64,000 nt of DNA, from contig CAWVNO010000557.1 of assembly GCA_963930645.1 (NCBI GenBank), forward strand, positions 1 through 64,000. The letters are read 5' to 3'. This stretch comes from Salticus scenicus (taxonomy: Eukaryota; Arthropoda; Arachnida; Araneae; Salticidae). Of the stretch, positions 25,991-39,320 are shown piece after piece; the first letter of the stretch is position 1, and every line of letters begins with the position of its first letter. The position numbers were made by a program, and so were the translations under genes. The notes beneath the pieces were generated by a model that ran no database searches, had not been told where the DNA came from, and saw only the letters and a program-made list of their open reading frames with translations.

Positions 25991-26077
25991 CCTATGATTT
26001 AAGTCGAATTGAAGAACATTTTAAGCTCTGTGAAAGAAAGGGAAATGCTTATAAGGAAATGAAGATTTATACATCCT

Positions 26078-26381
26078 GCCGGGAACGGTGGCGTGTTCCT
26101 GTAATCCAGCGATTCGGAGGCTTGAGTTGGTGGACGACGTGAGGTTGGGGGTTCTGTCCTCGGTGGCCCCATGTTGATCGGGTGTCCGTACTGAATGTGA
26201 TGTCGATATGGTGGGATCTGGGGAGCTCGAGACCACCAGGTCGTCTAAGGAAGAGTGAACCGGCTCAGGGCGGAAACGTAGCAGGCAAAAACTCTCACAT
26301 CATGTAGCAGTGGGTTAGCACTAGAGAATGGGAATCAGTGGACATCCCAACCAACACAGTCGGACGCAGTTCTCACTTTTT
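26078..26381 (+). ncRNA. 7SL: SRP RNA (7SL), copy 9
   Basis: Full-length, 304 bp. Changes C36T and C50T in the Alu domain, G142T (helix 6 mismatch), C188T (helix 8 base) and A257T. Related to copy 8. The next spacer has a T-run of more than 30 bases (about 26620-26650). Confidence 0.91.
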
Positions 26382-26614
26382 AAAGTCAATACCTTTTTAA
26401 TTTTTTAAAGTAAGACAAGAATTAAAAAATTTATAAATTATAAAATACTAAAAATTTATGTTTACAAATTATTTTATGCCTAAGATGCATACTAGTTGTT
26501 ACAATAGCAAGAAAAAATTTTAGAAAATAAAAATGTATCTTTTTTAGTCATATTTTAAAATTCTAACAAAATCAGCAGTAATAAAAATTGCAGTTGTTTT
26601 AATCACATAAAAGA

Positions 26615-26656
<42 letters not shown>

Positions 26657-26970
26657 AAAATTATGCATTTCACAATAATGAAAAACTACGTCAAAAATAT
26701 TTTTAGCAGTTGCCTATTAGCTCTCTAGAATTAAAAAATAAATAATTTAAAATTAAAATATCTAAAAATTGATAGACGAAAATGAGAAAAAAACACAATG
26801 TAATTCCGAGTACTAAAATAAAATAAAAAAAATATTTTTAATAAGTCGGAAAAGAAAAATGATTAAAATTTACGATATACAGATTAAAGTAATGAAAATC
26901 CTATGATTTAAGTCGAATTGAAGAACATTTTAAGCTCTGTGATATAAGGAAATGAAGATTTATACATCCT

Positions 26971-27273
26971 GCCGGGAACGGTGGCGTGTTCCTGTAATCC
27001 AGCGACTCGGAGGCTTGAGCTGGTGGACGACGTGAGGTTGGGGGTTCTGTCCTCGGTGGCCCCATGTTATCGGGTGTCCGTACTGAATGTGATGTCGATA
27101 TGGTGGGATCTGGGGAGCTCGAGACCACCAGGTCGTCTAAGGAAGAGTGAACCGGGTCAGGGCGGAAACGTAGCAGGCAAAAACTCTCACATCATGTAGC
27201 AGTGGGTTAGCACTAGAGAATGGGAAACAGTGGACATCCCAACCAACACAGTCGGACGCAGTTCTCACTTTTT
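26971..27273 (+). ncRNA. 7SL: SRP RNA (7SL), copy 10
   Basis: 303 bp: G99 is missing (ATGTTATCGGG). G142T in helix 6, and CC187-188GT at the base of helix 8. The promoter block has the 16-bp deletion. Founder-type member of a subfamily with copies 17, 18 and 25; may be decaying. Confidence 0.9.
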
Positions 27274-27858
27274 AAAGTCAATACCTTTTTAATTTTTTAA
27301 AGTAAGACAAGAATTAAAAAATTCATAAATTATAAAATACTAAAAATTTATGTTTACAAATTATTTTATGCCTAAGATGCATACTAGTTGTTACAATAGC
27401 AAGAAAAAATTTTAGAAAATAAAAATGTATCTTTTTTAGTCATATTTTAAAATTCTAACAAAATCAGCAGTAATAAAAATTGCAGTTGTTTTAATCACAT
27501 AAAAATATATATATTTTTTTTTTAATTTAAAAATTATGCATTTCACAATAATGAAAAACTACGTCAAAAATATTTTTAGCAGTTGCCTATTAGCTCTCTA
27601 GAATTAAAAAATAAATAATTTAAAATTAAAATATCAAAAAATTGATAGACGAAAATGAGAAAAAACCACAATGTAATTCCGAGTACTAAAATAAAATAAA
27701 ATAAAAATATTTTTAAGTCGGAAAAGGAAAATGATTAAAATTTACGATACACAGATTAAAATAATGAAAATCCTATGATTTAAGTCGAATTGAAGAACAT
27801 TTTAAGCTCTGTGAAAGAAAGGGAAATGCTTATAAGGAAATGAAGATTTATACATCCT

Positions 27859-28152
27859 GGGAGGAACGGTGGCGTGTTCCTGTAATCCAGCGACTCGGAG
27901 GCCTGAGCTGGTGGACGACGTGAGGTTGGGGGCTCTGTCCTCGGTGGACCCATGTTGATCGGGTGTCCGTACTGAATGTGATGCCGATATGGTGGGATCG
28001 GGGGAGCTCGAGACCACCAGGTCGTCTAAGGAAGAGTGAACCGGCCCAGGGCGGAAACGTAGCAGGCAAAATCTCTCACATCATGTAGCAGTGGGTTAGC
28101 ACTAGAGAATGGGAAACAATGGACATCCCAAACGACGCAGCTCTCACTTTTT
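27859..28152 (+). ncRNA. 7SL: SRP RNA (7SL), copy 11, altered 5' end
   Basis: 294 bp, short class. The 5' end reads GGGAGGAACGG, i.e. C2G, C3G and G4A, with T45C in the facing Alu strand; both sets recur together in copies 19 and 26. Also T75C, C90A, T126C, A214T, G261A and T293C. The facing changes could keep a short helix paired (see findings). Confidence 0.88.
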
Positions 28153-28728
28153 AAAGTCAATACCTTTTTAATTTTTTAAAGTAAGACAAGAATTAAAAAA
28201 TTCATAAATTATAAAATACTAAAAATTTATGTTTACAAATTATTTTATGCCTAAGTTGCACACTAGTTGTTACAATAGCAAGAAAAAATTTTAGAAAATA
28301 AAAATGTATCTTTTTTAGTCATATTTTAAAATTCTAACAAAATCAGCAGTAATAAAAATTGCAGTTGTTTTAATCACATAAAAAAATATATTTTTTTTTT
28401 TTTTTTTTAATTTAAAAATTATGCATTTCACAATAATGAAAAACTACGTCAAAAATATTTTTAGCAGTTGCCTATTAGCTCTCTAGAATTAAAAAATAAA
28501 TAATTTAAAATTAAAATATCTAAAAATTGATAGACGAAAATGAGAAAAAACCACAATGTAATTCCGAGTACTAAAATAAAATAAAAAAAATATTTTTAAT
28601 AAGTCGGAAAAGGAAAATGATTAAAATTTACGATATACAGATTAAAGTAATGAAAATCCTATGATTTAAGTCGAATTGAAGAACATTTTAAGCTCTGTGA
28701 TATAAGGAAATGAAGATTTAAACATCCT

Positions 28729-29032
28729 GCCGGGAACGGTGGCGTGTTCCTGTAATCCAGCGACTCGGAGGCTTGAGCTGGTGGACGACGTGAGGTTGGG
28801 GGTTCTGTCCTCGGTGGCCCCATGTTGATCGGGTGTCCGTACTGAATGTGATGTCGATATGGTGGGATCGGGGGAGCTCGAGGCCACCAGGTCGTCTAAG
28901 GAAGAGTGAACCGGCCCAGGGCGGAAACGTAGCAGGCAAAAACTCTCACATCATGTAGCAGTGGGTTAGCACTAGAGAATGGGAAACAGTGGACATCCCA
29001 ACCAACACAGTCGGACGCAGTTCTCACTTTTT
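28729..29032 (+). ncRNA. 7SL: SRP RNA (7SL), copy 12
   Basis: Full-length, 304 bp; one change, A155G in the GA/GA internal loop of helix 6. The promoter block has the 16-bp deletion. Confidence 0.93.
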
Positions 29033-29621
29033 AAAGTCAATACCTTTTTAATTTTTTAATGTAAGACAAGAATTAAAAAATTCATAAATTATAAAATACT
29101 AAAAATTTAATTTTACAAATTATTTTATGCCTAAGATGCATACTAGTTGTTACAATAGCAAGAAAAAATTTTAGAAAATAAAAATGTATCTTTTTTAGTC
29201 ATATTTTAAAATTCTAACAAAATCAGCAGTAATAAAAATTGCAGTTGTTTTAATCACATAAAAAAATATTTTTTTTTTTTTTTTAATTTAAAAATTATGC
29301 ATTTCACAATAATGAAAAACTACGTCAAAAATATTTTTAGCAGTTGCCTATTAGCTCTCTAGAATTAAAAAATAAATAATTTAAAATTAAAATATCTAAA
29401 AATTGATAGACGAAAATGAGAAAAAACCACAATGCAATTCCGAGTACTAAAATAAAATAAAAAAAAATATTTTTAATAAGTCGGAAAAGGAAAATGATTA
29501 AAATTTACGATATACAGATTAAAGTAATGAAAATCGTATGATTTAAGTCGAATTGAAGAACATTTTAAGCTCTGTGAAAGAAAGGGAAATGCTTATAAGG
29601 AAATGAAGATTTAGACATCCT

Positions 29622-29916
29622 GCCGGGAACGGTGGCGTGTTCCTGTAATCCAGCGACTCGGAGGCTTGAGCTGGTGGACGACGTGAGGTTGGGGGTTCTG
29701 TCCTCGGTGGCCCCCTGTTGATCGGGTGTCCGTACTGAATGTGATGTCGATATGGTGGGATCGGGGGAGCTCGAGACCACCAGGTCGTCTAAGGAAGATT
29801 GAACCGGCCCAGGGCGGAAACGTAACCAGGCAAAAACTCTCACATCATGTAGCAGTGGGTTAGCACTAGAGAATGGGTAACAGTGGACAATCCAACCGAC
29901 GCAGTTCTCACTTTTT
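29622..29916 (+). ncRNA. 7SL: SRP RNA (7SL), copy 13, short class
   Basis: 295 bp: the 10-nt helix 5 deletion plus one extra base in the helix 8 strand (GTAACCAGG in place of GTAGCAGG). Also A94C and a G to T giving AAGATTGAACC. The helix 8 change alters the AGCAGG motif contacted by SRP54, so this copy may be non-functional. Shared features with copies 16 and 24. Confidence 0.88.
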
Positions 29917-30504
29917 AAAGTCAATACCTTTTTAATTTTTTAAAGTAAGACAAGAATTAAAAAATTCATAAATTATAAAATACTAAAAATTTATGTTTAC
30001 AAATTATTTTATGCCTAAGATGCATACTAGTTGTTACAATAGCAAGAAAAAATTTTAGAAAATAAAAATGTATCTGTTTTAGTCATATTTTAAAATTCTA
30101 ACAAAATGAACAGTAATAAAAATTGCAGTTGTTTTAATCACATAAAAAAATATTTTTTTTTTTTTTTCAATTTAAAAATTATGCATTTCACAATAATGAA
30201 AAACTACGTCAAAAATATTTTTAGCAGTTGCCTATTAGCTCTCTAGAATTAAAAAATAAATAATTTAAAATTAAAATATCTAAAAATTGATAGACGAAAA
30301 TGAGAAAAAACCACAATGTAATTCCGAGTACTAAAATAAAATAAAAAAAATATTTTTAATAAGTCGGAAAAGGAAAATGATTAAAATTTACGATATACAG
30401 ATTAAAGTAATGAAAATCGTATGATTTAAGTCGAATTGAAGAACATTTTAAGCTCTGTGAAACAAAGGGAAATGCTTATAAGGAAATGAAGATTTATACA
30501 TCCT

Positions 30505-30808
30505 GCCGGGAACGGTGGCGTGTTCCTGTAATCCAGCGACTCGGAGGCTTGAGCTGGTGGACGACGTGAGGTTGGGGGTTCTGTCCTCGGTGGACCCATG
30601 TTGATCGGGTGTCCGTACTGAATGTGATGCCGATATGGTGGGATCGGGGGAGCTCGAGACCACCAGGTCGTCTAAGGAAGAGTGAACCGGCCCAGGGCGG
30701 AAACGTAGCAGGCAAAATCTCTCACATCATGTAGCAGTGGGTTAGCACTAGAGAATGTGAAACAGTGGCCATCCCAACCAACACAGTCGGACGCAGTTCT
30801 CACTTTTT
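30505..30808 (+). ncRNA. 7SL: SRP RNA (7SL), copy 14
   Basis: Full-length, 304 bp. Changes C90A, T126C and A214T, shared with the copy 11 group, but the 5' end is consensus, so it looks like a recombinant. Also GAATGTG and a GTGGCC change near nt 255-265. Confidence 0.91.
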
Positions 30809-31394
30809 AAAGTCAATACCTTTTTAATTTTTTAAAGTAAGACAAGAATTAAAAAATTCATAAATTATAAAATACTAAAAATTTATGTTTACAAATTATT
30901 TTATGTCTAAGATGCATACTAGTTGTTACAATAGCAAGAAAAAATTTTAGAAAATAAAAATGTATCTTTTTTAGTCATATTTTAAAATTCTAACAAAATC
31001 AGCAGTAATAAAAATTGCAGTTGTTTTAATCACATAAAAAAATATTTTTTTTTTTTTTAATTTAAAAATTATGCATTTCACAATAATGAAAAACTACGTC
31101 AAAAATATTTTTAGCAGTTGCCTATTAGCTCTCTAGAATTAAAAAATAAATAATTTAAAATTAAAATATCTAAAAATTGATAGACGAAAATGAGAAAAAA
31201 CCACAATGTAATTCCGAGTACTAAAATAAAATAAAAAAAATATTTTTAATAAGTCGGAAAAGGAAAATGATTAAAATTTACGATATACAGATTAAAGTAA
31301 TGAAAATCCTATGATTTAAGTCGAATTGAAGAACATTTTAAGCTCTGTGAAAGAAAGGGAAATGCTTATAAGGAAATGAAGATTTATACATCCT

Positions 31395-31698
31395 GCCGGG
31401 AACGGTGGCGTGTTCCTGTAATCCGGCGACTCGGAGGCTTGAGCTGGTGGACGACGTGAGGTTGGGGGTTGTGTCTTCGGTGGCCCCATGTTGATCGGGT
31501 GTCCGTACTGAATGTGATGTCGATATGGTGGGATCGGGGGAGCTCGAGACCACCAGGTCGTCTAAGGAAGAGTGAACCGGCCCAGGGCGGAAACGTAGCA
31601 GGCAAAAACTCTCACATCATGTAGCAGTGGGTTAGCACTAGAGAATAGGAAACAGTGGACATCCCAACCAACACAGTCGGACGCAGTTCTCAATTTTT
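31395..31698 (+). ncRNA. 7SL: SRP RNA (7SL), copy 15
   Basis: Full-length, 304 bp. Changes A31G in the Alu domain, two changes around nt 77-82 (GTGTCTTCGG), GAGAATAGG near nt 252, and C299A before the T-run. Confidence 0.91.
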
Positions 31699-32285
31699 AA
31701 GTCAATACCTTTTTAATTTTTTAAAGTAAGACAAGAATTAAAAAATTCATAAATTATAAAATTCTAAAAATTTATGTTTACAAATTATTTTATGCCTAAG
31801 ATGCATACTAGTTGTTACAATAGCAAGAAAAAATTTTAGAAAATAAAAATGTATCTTTTTTAGTCATATTTTAAAATTCTAACAAAATCAGCAGTAATAA
31901 AAATTGCAGTTGTTTTAATCACATAAAAAAATATATATATATTTTTTTTAATTTAAAAATTATGCATTTCACAATAATGAAAAACTACGTCAAAAATATT
32001 TTTAGCAGGTGCCTATTAGCTCTCTAGAATTAAAAAATAAATAATTTAAAATTAAAATATCTAAAAATTGATAGACGAAAATGAGAAAAAACCACAATGT
32101 AATTCCGAGTACTAAAATAAAATAAAAAAAATATTTTTAATAAGTCGGAAAAGGAAAATGATTAAAATTTACGATATACAGATTAAAGTAATGAAAATTC
32201 TATGATTTAAGTCGAATTGAAGAACATTTTAAGCTCTGTGAAAGAATGGGAAATGCTTATAAGGAAATGAAGATTTATACATCCT

Positions 32286-32580
32286 GCCGGGAACGGTGGC
32301 GTGTTCCTGTAATCCAGCGACTCGGAGGCTTGAGCTGGTGGACGACGTGAGGTTGGGGGGTTCTGTCCTCGGTGGCCCCATGTTGATCGGGTGTCCGTAC
32401 TGAATGTGATGTCGATACGGTGGGATCGGGGGAGCTCGAGACCACCAGGTCGTCTAAGGAAGATTGAACCGGCCCAGGGCGGAAACGTAACCAGGCAAAA
32501 ACTCTCACATCATGTAGCAGTGGGTTAGCACTAGAGAATGGGAAACAGCGGACATCCCAACCGACGCAGTTCTCACTTTT
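32286..32580 (+). ncRNA. 7SL: SRP RNA (7SL), copy 16, short class
   Basis: 295 bp. One extra G in the G-run (nt 70-74), T132C, an extra base in GTAACCAGG of helix 8, and the 10-nt deletion. The terminator is only TTTT and is followed by CACCTTTTT, because 16 bp or so of spacer are missing. Same subfamily as copies 13 and 24. Confidence 0.87.
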
Positions 32581-32595
32581 CACCTTTTTAATTTT
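32577..32595 (+). terminator. Variant terminator, T4 then T5
   Basis: After copy 16 the T-run is four bases, then CACC, then a second T-run. The usual AAAGTCAATA link between the two runs is gone. The same form follows copies 18 (34311), 24 (39611) and 25 (40468). Confidence 0.6.
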
Positions 32596-33147
32596 TTAAA
32601 GTAAGACAAGAATTAAAAAATTCATAAATGATAAAATACTAAAAATTTATGTTTACAAATTATTTTATGCCTAAGATGCATACTAGTTGTTACAATAGCA
32701 AGAAAAAATTTTAGAAAATAAAAATGTAACTTTTTTAGTCATATTTTAAAATTCTAACAAAATCGGCAGTAATAAAAATTACAATTGTTTTAATCACATA
32801 AAAAAATATTTTTTTTTTTTTTTTTTAATTTAAAAATTATGCATTTCACATTAATGAAAAACTACGTCAAAAATATTTTTAGCAGTTGCCTATTAGCTCT
32901 CTAGAATTAAAAAATAAATAATTTAAAATTAAAATATCTAAAAATTGATAGACGAAAATGAGAAAAAACCACAATGTAATTCCGAGTACTAAAATAAAAT
33001 AAAAAAAAATATTTTTAATAAGTCGGAAAAGAAAAATGATTAAAATTTACGATATACAGATTAAAGTAATGAAAATCCTATGATTTAAGTCGAATTGAAG
33101 AACATTTTAAGCTCTGTGATATAAGGAAATGAAGATTTATACATCCT

Positions 33148-33450
33148 GCCGGGAACGGTGGCGTGTTCCTGTAATCCAGCGACTCGGAGGCTTGAGCTGG
33201 TGGACGACGTGAGGTTGGGGGTTCTGTCCTCGGTGGCCCCATGTTATCGGGTGTCCGTACTGAATGTGATGTCGATATGGTGGGATCTGGGGAGCTCGAG
33301 ACCACCAGATCGTCTAAGGAAGAGTGAACCGGGTCAGGGCGGAAACGTAGCAGGCAAAAACTCTCACATCATGTAGCAGTGGGTTAGCACTAGAGAATGT
33401 GAAACAGTGGACATCCCAACCAACACAGTCGGACGCAGTTCTCACTTTTT
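33148..33450 (+). ncRNA. 7SL: SRP RNA (7SL), copy 17
   Basis: 303 bp, copy 10 subfamily: G99 missing, G142T, CC187-188GT; plus G163A and GAATGTG near nt 253. The promoter block has the 16-bp deletion. Confidence 0.9.
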
Positions 33451-34022
33451 AAAGTCAATACCTTTTTAATTTTTTAAAGTAAGACAAGAATTAAAAAATT
33501 CATAAATTATAAAATACTAAAAATTTATGTTTACAAATTATTTTATGCCTAAGATGCATACTAGTTGTTACAATAGCAAGAAAAAATTTTAGAAAATAAA
33601 AATGTATCTTTTTTAGTCATACTTTAAAATTCTAACAAAATCGGCAGTAATAAAAATTACAATTGTTTTAATCACATAAAAAAATATTATTTTTTTTTTT
33701 TTAATTTAAAAATTATGCATTTCACATTAATGAAAAACTACGTCAAAAATATTTTTAGCAGTTGCCTATTAGCTCTCTAGAATTAAAAAATAAATAATTT
33801 AAAATTAAAATATCTAAAAATTGATAGACGAAAATGAGAAAAAACCACAATGTAATTCCGAGTACTAAAATAAAATAAAAAAAATATTTTTAATAAGTCG
33901 GAAAAGAAAAATGATTAAAATTTACGATATACAGATTAAAGTAATGAAAATCCTATGATTTAAGTCGAATTGAAGAACATTTTAAGCTCTGTGATATAAG
34001 GAAATGAAGATTTATACATCCT

Positions 34023-34314
34023 GCCGGGAACGGTGGCGTGTTCCTGTAATCCAGCGACTCGAAGGCTTGAGCTGGTGGACGACGTGAGGTTGGGGGTTCT
34101 GTCCTCGGTGGCCCCATGTTATCGGGTGTCCGTACTGAATGTGATGTGGATATGGTGGGATATGGGGAGCTCGAGACCACCAGGTCGTCTAAGGAAGAGT
34201 GAACCGGGTCAGGGCGGAAACGTAGCAGGCAAAAACTCTCACATCATGTAGCAGTGGGTTAGCACTAGAGAATGGGAAACAGTGGACATCCCAAACGACG
34301 CAGTTCTCACTTTT
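34023..34314 (+). ncRNA. 7SL: SRP RNA (7SL), copy 18, short class
   Basis: 292 bp. G40A, G99 missing, C127G, helix 6 upper stem UCG changed to UAU (C141A, G142T), CC187-188GT, the 10-nt deletion and a T4 terminator. Helix 6 is weakened by two mismatches. The 16-bp promoter deletion is present. Confidence 0.87.
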
Positions 34315-34891
34315 CACCTTTTTAATTTTTTAAAGTAAGACAAGAATTAAAAAATTCATAAATTATAAAATACTAAAAATTTATGTTTACAAATTATTTT
34401 ATGCCTAAGATGCACACTAGTTGTTACAATAGCAAGAAAAAATTTTAGAAAATAAAAATGTATCTTTTTTCGTCATATTTTAAAATTCTAACAAAATCAG
34501 CAGTAATAAAAATTGCAGTTGTTTTAATCACATAAAAAAATATTTTTTTTTTTTTTAATTTAAAAATTATGCATTTCACAATAATGAAAAACTACGTCAA
34601 AAATATTTTTAGCAGTTGCCTATTAGCTCTCTAGAATTAAAAAATAAATAATTTAAAATTAAAATATCTAAAAATTGATAGAAGAAAATGAGAAAAAACC
34701 ACAATGTAATTCCGAGTACTAAAATAAAATAAAATAAAAATATTTTTAAGTCGGAAAAGGGAAATGATTAAAATTTACGATATACAGATTAAAGTAATGA
34801 AAATCCTATGATTTAAGTCGAATTGAAGAACATTTTAAGCTCTGTGAAAGAAAGGGAAATGCTTATAAGGAAATGAAGATTTATACATCCT

Positions 34892-35185
34892 GGGAGGAAC
34901 GGTGGCGTGTTCCTGTAATCCAGCGACTCGGAGGCCTGAGCTGGTGGACGACGTGAGGTTGGGGGTTCTGTCCTCGGTGGACCCATTTTGATCGGGTGTC
35001 CGTACTGAATGTGATGCCGATATGGTGGGATCGGGGGAGCTCGAGACCACCAGGTCGTCTAAGGAAGAGTGAACCGGCCGAGGGCGGAAACGTAGCAGGC
35101 AAAATCTCTCACATCATGTAGCAGTGGGTTAGCACTAGAGAATGGGAAACAGTGGACATCCCAACCGACGCAGTTCTCACTTTTT
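34892..35185 (+). ncRNA. 7SL: SRP RNA (7SL), copy 19, altered 5' end
   Basis: 294 bp, copy 11 subfamily: GGGAGG 5' end with T45C, C90A, T126C, A214T. It also has a G to T in CCATTTTGATC and C189G in helix 8. Practically identical to copy 26, 6158 bp downstream. Confidence 0.88.
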
Positions 35186-35772
35186 AAAGTCAATACCTTT
35201 TTAATTTTTTAAAGTAAGACAAGAATTAAAAAATTCATAAATTATAAAATACTAAAAATTTATGTTTACAAATTATTTTATGCCTAAGATGCATACTAGT
35301 TGTTACAATAGCAAGAAAAAATTTTAGAAAATAAAAATGTGTCTTTTTTAGTCATATTTTAAAATTCTAACAAAATCAGCAGTAATAAAAATTGCAGTTG
35401 TTTTAATCACATAAAAAAATATTTTTTTTTTTTTTAAATTTAAAAATTATGCATTTCACAATAATGAAAAACTACGTCAAAAATATTTTTAGCAGTTGCC
35501 TATTACCTCTCTAGAATTAAAAAATAAATAATTTAAAATTAAAATATCTAAAAATTGATAGACGAAAATGAGAAAAAAACACAATGTAATTCCGAGTACT
35601 AAAATAAAATAAAAAAAAATATTTTTAATAAGTCGGAAAAGTAAAATGATTAAAATTTACGATATACAGATTAAAGTAATGAAAATCGTATGATTTAAGT
35701 CGAATTGAAGAACATTTTGAGCTCTGTGAAGAAAGGGAAATGCTTATAAGGAAATGAAGATTTATACATCCT

Positions 35773-36076
35773 GCCGGGAACGGTGGCGTGTTCCTGTAAT
35801 CCAGCGACTCGGAGGCTTGAGCTGGTGGACGACGTGAGGTTGGGGGTTCTGTCCTCGGTGGCCCCATGTTGATCGGGTGTCCGTACTGAATGTGATGTCG
35901 ATATGGTGGGATCGGGGGAGCTCGAGACCACCAGGTCGTCTAAGGAAGAGTGAACCGGCCCAGGGCGGAAACGTAGCAGGCAAAAACTCTCACATCATGT
36001 AGCAGTGGGTTAGCACTAGAAAATGGGAAACAGTGGACATCCCAACCAACACAGTCGGACGCAGTTCTCACTTTTT
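35773..36076 (+). ncRNA. 7SL: SRP RNA (7SL), copy 20
   Basis: Full-length, 304 bp; one change, G249A. Helices 6 and 8 are consensus, and the upstream block is nearly complete, so this is a good candidate for an active gene. Confidence 0.94.
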
Positions 36077-36659
36077 AAAGTCAATACCTTTTTAATTTTT
36101 TAAAGTAAGACAAGAATTAAAAGATTCATAAATTATAAAATACTAAAAATTTATGTTTACAAATTATTTTATGCCTAAGATGCATACTAGTTGTTACAAT
36201 AGCAAGAAAAAATTTTAGAAAATAAAAATGTATCTTTTTTAGTCATATTTTAAAATTCTAACAAAATCAGCAGTAATAAAAATTGCAGTTGTTTTAATCA
36301 CATAAAAAAATATTTTTTTTTTAAATTTAAAAATTATGCATTTCACAATAATGAAAAACTACTTAAAAAATATTTTTAGCAGTTGCCTATTACCGCTCTA
36401 GAATTAAAAAATAAATAATTTAAAAGTAAAATATCTAAAAATTGATAGACGAAAATGAGAAAAAACCACAATGTAATTCCGAGTACTAAAATAAAATAAA
36501 AAAAATATTTTTAATAAGTCGGAAAAGGAAAATGATTAAAATTTACGATATACAGATTAGAGTAATGAAAATCCTATGATTTAAGTCGCATTGAAGAACA
36601 TTTTAAGCTCTGTGAAAGAAAGGGAAATGCTTATAAGGAAATGAAGATTTATACATCCT

Positions 36660-36963
36660 GCCGGGAACGGTGGCGTGTTCCTGTAATCCAGCGACTCGGA
36701 GGCTTGAGCTGGTGGACGACGTGAGGTTGTGTGTTCTGTCCTCGGTGACCCCATGTTGATCGGGTGTCCGTACTGAATGTGATGTCGATATGGTGGGATC
36801 GGGGGAGCTCGAGACCACCAGGTCGTCTAAGGAAGAGTGAACCGGCCCAGGGCGGAAACGTAGCAGGCAAAAACTCTCACATCATGTAGCAGTGGGTTAG
36901 CACTAGAAAATGGGAAACAGTGGACATCCCAACCAACACAGTCGGACGCAGTTCTCACTTTTT
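36660..36963 (+). ncRNA. 7SL: SRP RNA (7SL), copy 21
   Basis: Full-length, 304 bp. Changes G71T and G73T (GTTGTGTGTT), a G to A in GGTGACCCC, and G249A. Upstream flank reads GTCGCATTG as before copy 6, but without a SINE. Confidence 0.92.
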
Positions 36964-37549
36964 AAAGTCAATACCTTTTTAATTTTTTAAAGTAAGACAA
37001 GAATTAAAAAATTTATAAATTATAAAATACTAAAAATTTATGTTTACAAATTATTTTATGCCTAAGATGCATACTAGTTGTTACAATAGCAAGAAAAAAT
37101 TTTAGAAAATAAAAATGTATCTTTTTTAGTCATATTTTAAAATTCTAACAAAATCAGCAGTAATAAAAATTGCAGTTGTTTTAATCACATAAAAAAATAT
37201 ATATAATTTTTTTAATTTAAAAATTATGCATTCCACAATAATGAAAAACTACGTCAAAAATATTTTTAGCAGTTGCCTATTACCTCTCTAGAATTAAAAA
37301 ATAAATAATTTAAAATTAAAATATCTAAAAATTGATAGACGAAAATGAGAAAAAACCACAATGTAATTCCGAGTACTAAAATAAAATAAAAAAAATATTT
37401 TTAATAAGTCGGAAAAGGAAAATGATTAAAATTTACGATATACAGATTAAAGTAATGAAAATCCTATGATTTAAGTCGAATTGAAGAACATTTTAAGCTC
37501 TGTGAAAGAAAGGGAAATGCTTATAAGGAAATGAAGATTTATACATCCT

Positions 37550-37853
37550 GCCGGGAACGGTGGCGTGTTCCTGTAATCCAGCGACTCGGAGGCTTGAGCT
37601 GGTGGACGACGTGAGGTTGGGGGTTCTGTCCTTGGTGGCCCCATGTTGATCGGGTGTCCGTACTGAATGTGATGTCGATATGGTGGGATCTGGGGAGCTC
37701 GAGACCACCAGGTCGTCTAAGGAAGAGTGAACCGGCTCAGGGCGGAAACGTAGCAGGCAAAAACTCTCACATCATGTAGCAGTGGGTTAGCACTGGAGAA
37801 TGGGAAACAGTGGACATCCCAACCAACACAGTCGGACGCAGTTCTCAGTTTTT
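37550..37853 (+). ncRNA. 7SL: SRP RNA (7SL), copy 22
   Basis: Full-length, 304 bp. Copy 8 subfamily: G142T, C188T, C299G; plus C84T and an A to G in CACTGGAGAA. Confidence 0.91.
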
Positions 37854-38446
37854 AAAGTCAATACCTTTTTAATTTTTTAAAGTAAGACAAGAATTAAAAA
37901 ATTCATAAATTATAAAATACTAAAAATTTATGTTTACAAATTATTTTATGCCTAAGATGCATACTAGTTGTTACAATAGCAAGAAAAAATTTTAGAAAAT
38001 AAAAATGTATCTTTTTTAGTCATATTTTAAAATTCTAACAAAATCAGCAGTAATAAAAATTGCAGTTGTTTTAATCACATAAAAAAATATTTTTTTTTTT
38101 TTTTTTTTTTAATTTAAAAATTATGCATTTCACAATAATGAAAAACTACGTCAAAAATATTTTTAGCAGTTGCCTATTAGCTCTCTAGAATTAAAAAATA
38201 AATAATTTAAAATTAAAATATCTAAAAATTGATAGACGAAAATGAGAAAAAAACACAATGTAATTCCGAGTACTAAAATAAAATAAAAAAAAATATTTTT
38301 AATAAGTCGGAAAAGTAAAATGATTAAAATTTACGATATACAGATTAAAGTAATGAAAATCGTATGATTTAAGTCGAATTGAAGAACATTTTGAGCTCTG
38401 TGAAGAAAGGGAAATGCTTATAAGGAAATGAAGATTTATACATCCT

Positions 38447-38750
38447 GCCGGGAACGGTGGCGTGTTCCTGTAATCCAGCGACTCGGAGGCTTGAGCTGGT
38501 GGACGACGTGAGGTTGGGGGTTCTGTCCTCGGTGGCCCCATGTTGATCGGGTGTCCGTACTGAATGTGATGTCGATATGGTGGGATCGGGGGAGCTCGAG
38601 ACCACCAGGTCGTCTAAGGAAGAGTGCACCGGCCCTGGGCGGAAACGTAGCAGGCAAAAACTCTCACATCATGTAGCAGTGGGTTAGCACTAGAGAATGG
38701 GAAACAGTGGACATCCCAACCAACACAGTCGGACGCAGTTCTCACTTTTT
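38447..38750 (+). ncRNA. 7SL: SRP RNA (7SL), copy 23
   Basis: Full-length, 304 bp. Two changes near helix 8: A181C (GTGCACC) and A190T (CCCTGGG). The second lies on the 5' strand of the conserved helix 8 loop region. The upstream flank matches copy 20. Confidence 0.91.
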
Positions 38751-39320
38751 AAAGTCAATACCTTCTTAATTTTTTAAAGTAAGACAAGAATTAAAAAATT
38801 CATAAATTATAAAATACTAAAAATTTATGTTTACAAATTATTTTATGCCTAAGATGCATACTAGTTGTTACAATAGCAAGAAAAAATTTTAGAAAATAAA
38901 AATGTATCTTTTTTAGTCATATTTTAAAATTCTAACAAAATCAGCAGTAATAAAAATTGCAGTTGTTTTAATCACATAAAAAAATATTTTTTTTTTTTTA
39001 AATTTAAAAATTATGCATTTCACAATAATGAAAAACTACGTCAAAAATATTTTTAGCAGTTGCCTATTAGCTCTCTAGAATTAAAAAATAAATAATTTAA
39101 AAGTAAAATATCTAAAAATTGATAGACGAAAATGAGAAAAAACCACAATGTAATTCCGAGTACTAAAATAAAATAAAAAAAATATTTTTAATAAGTCGGA
39201 AAAGGAAAATGATTAAAATTTACGATATACAGATTAAAGTAATGAAAAGCCTATGATTTAACTCGAATTGAAGAACATTTTAAGCTCTGTGATATAAGGA
39301 AATAAAGATTTATACATCCT

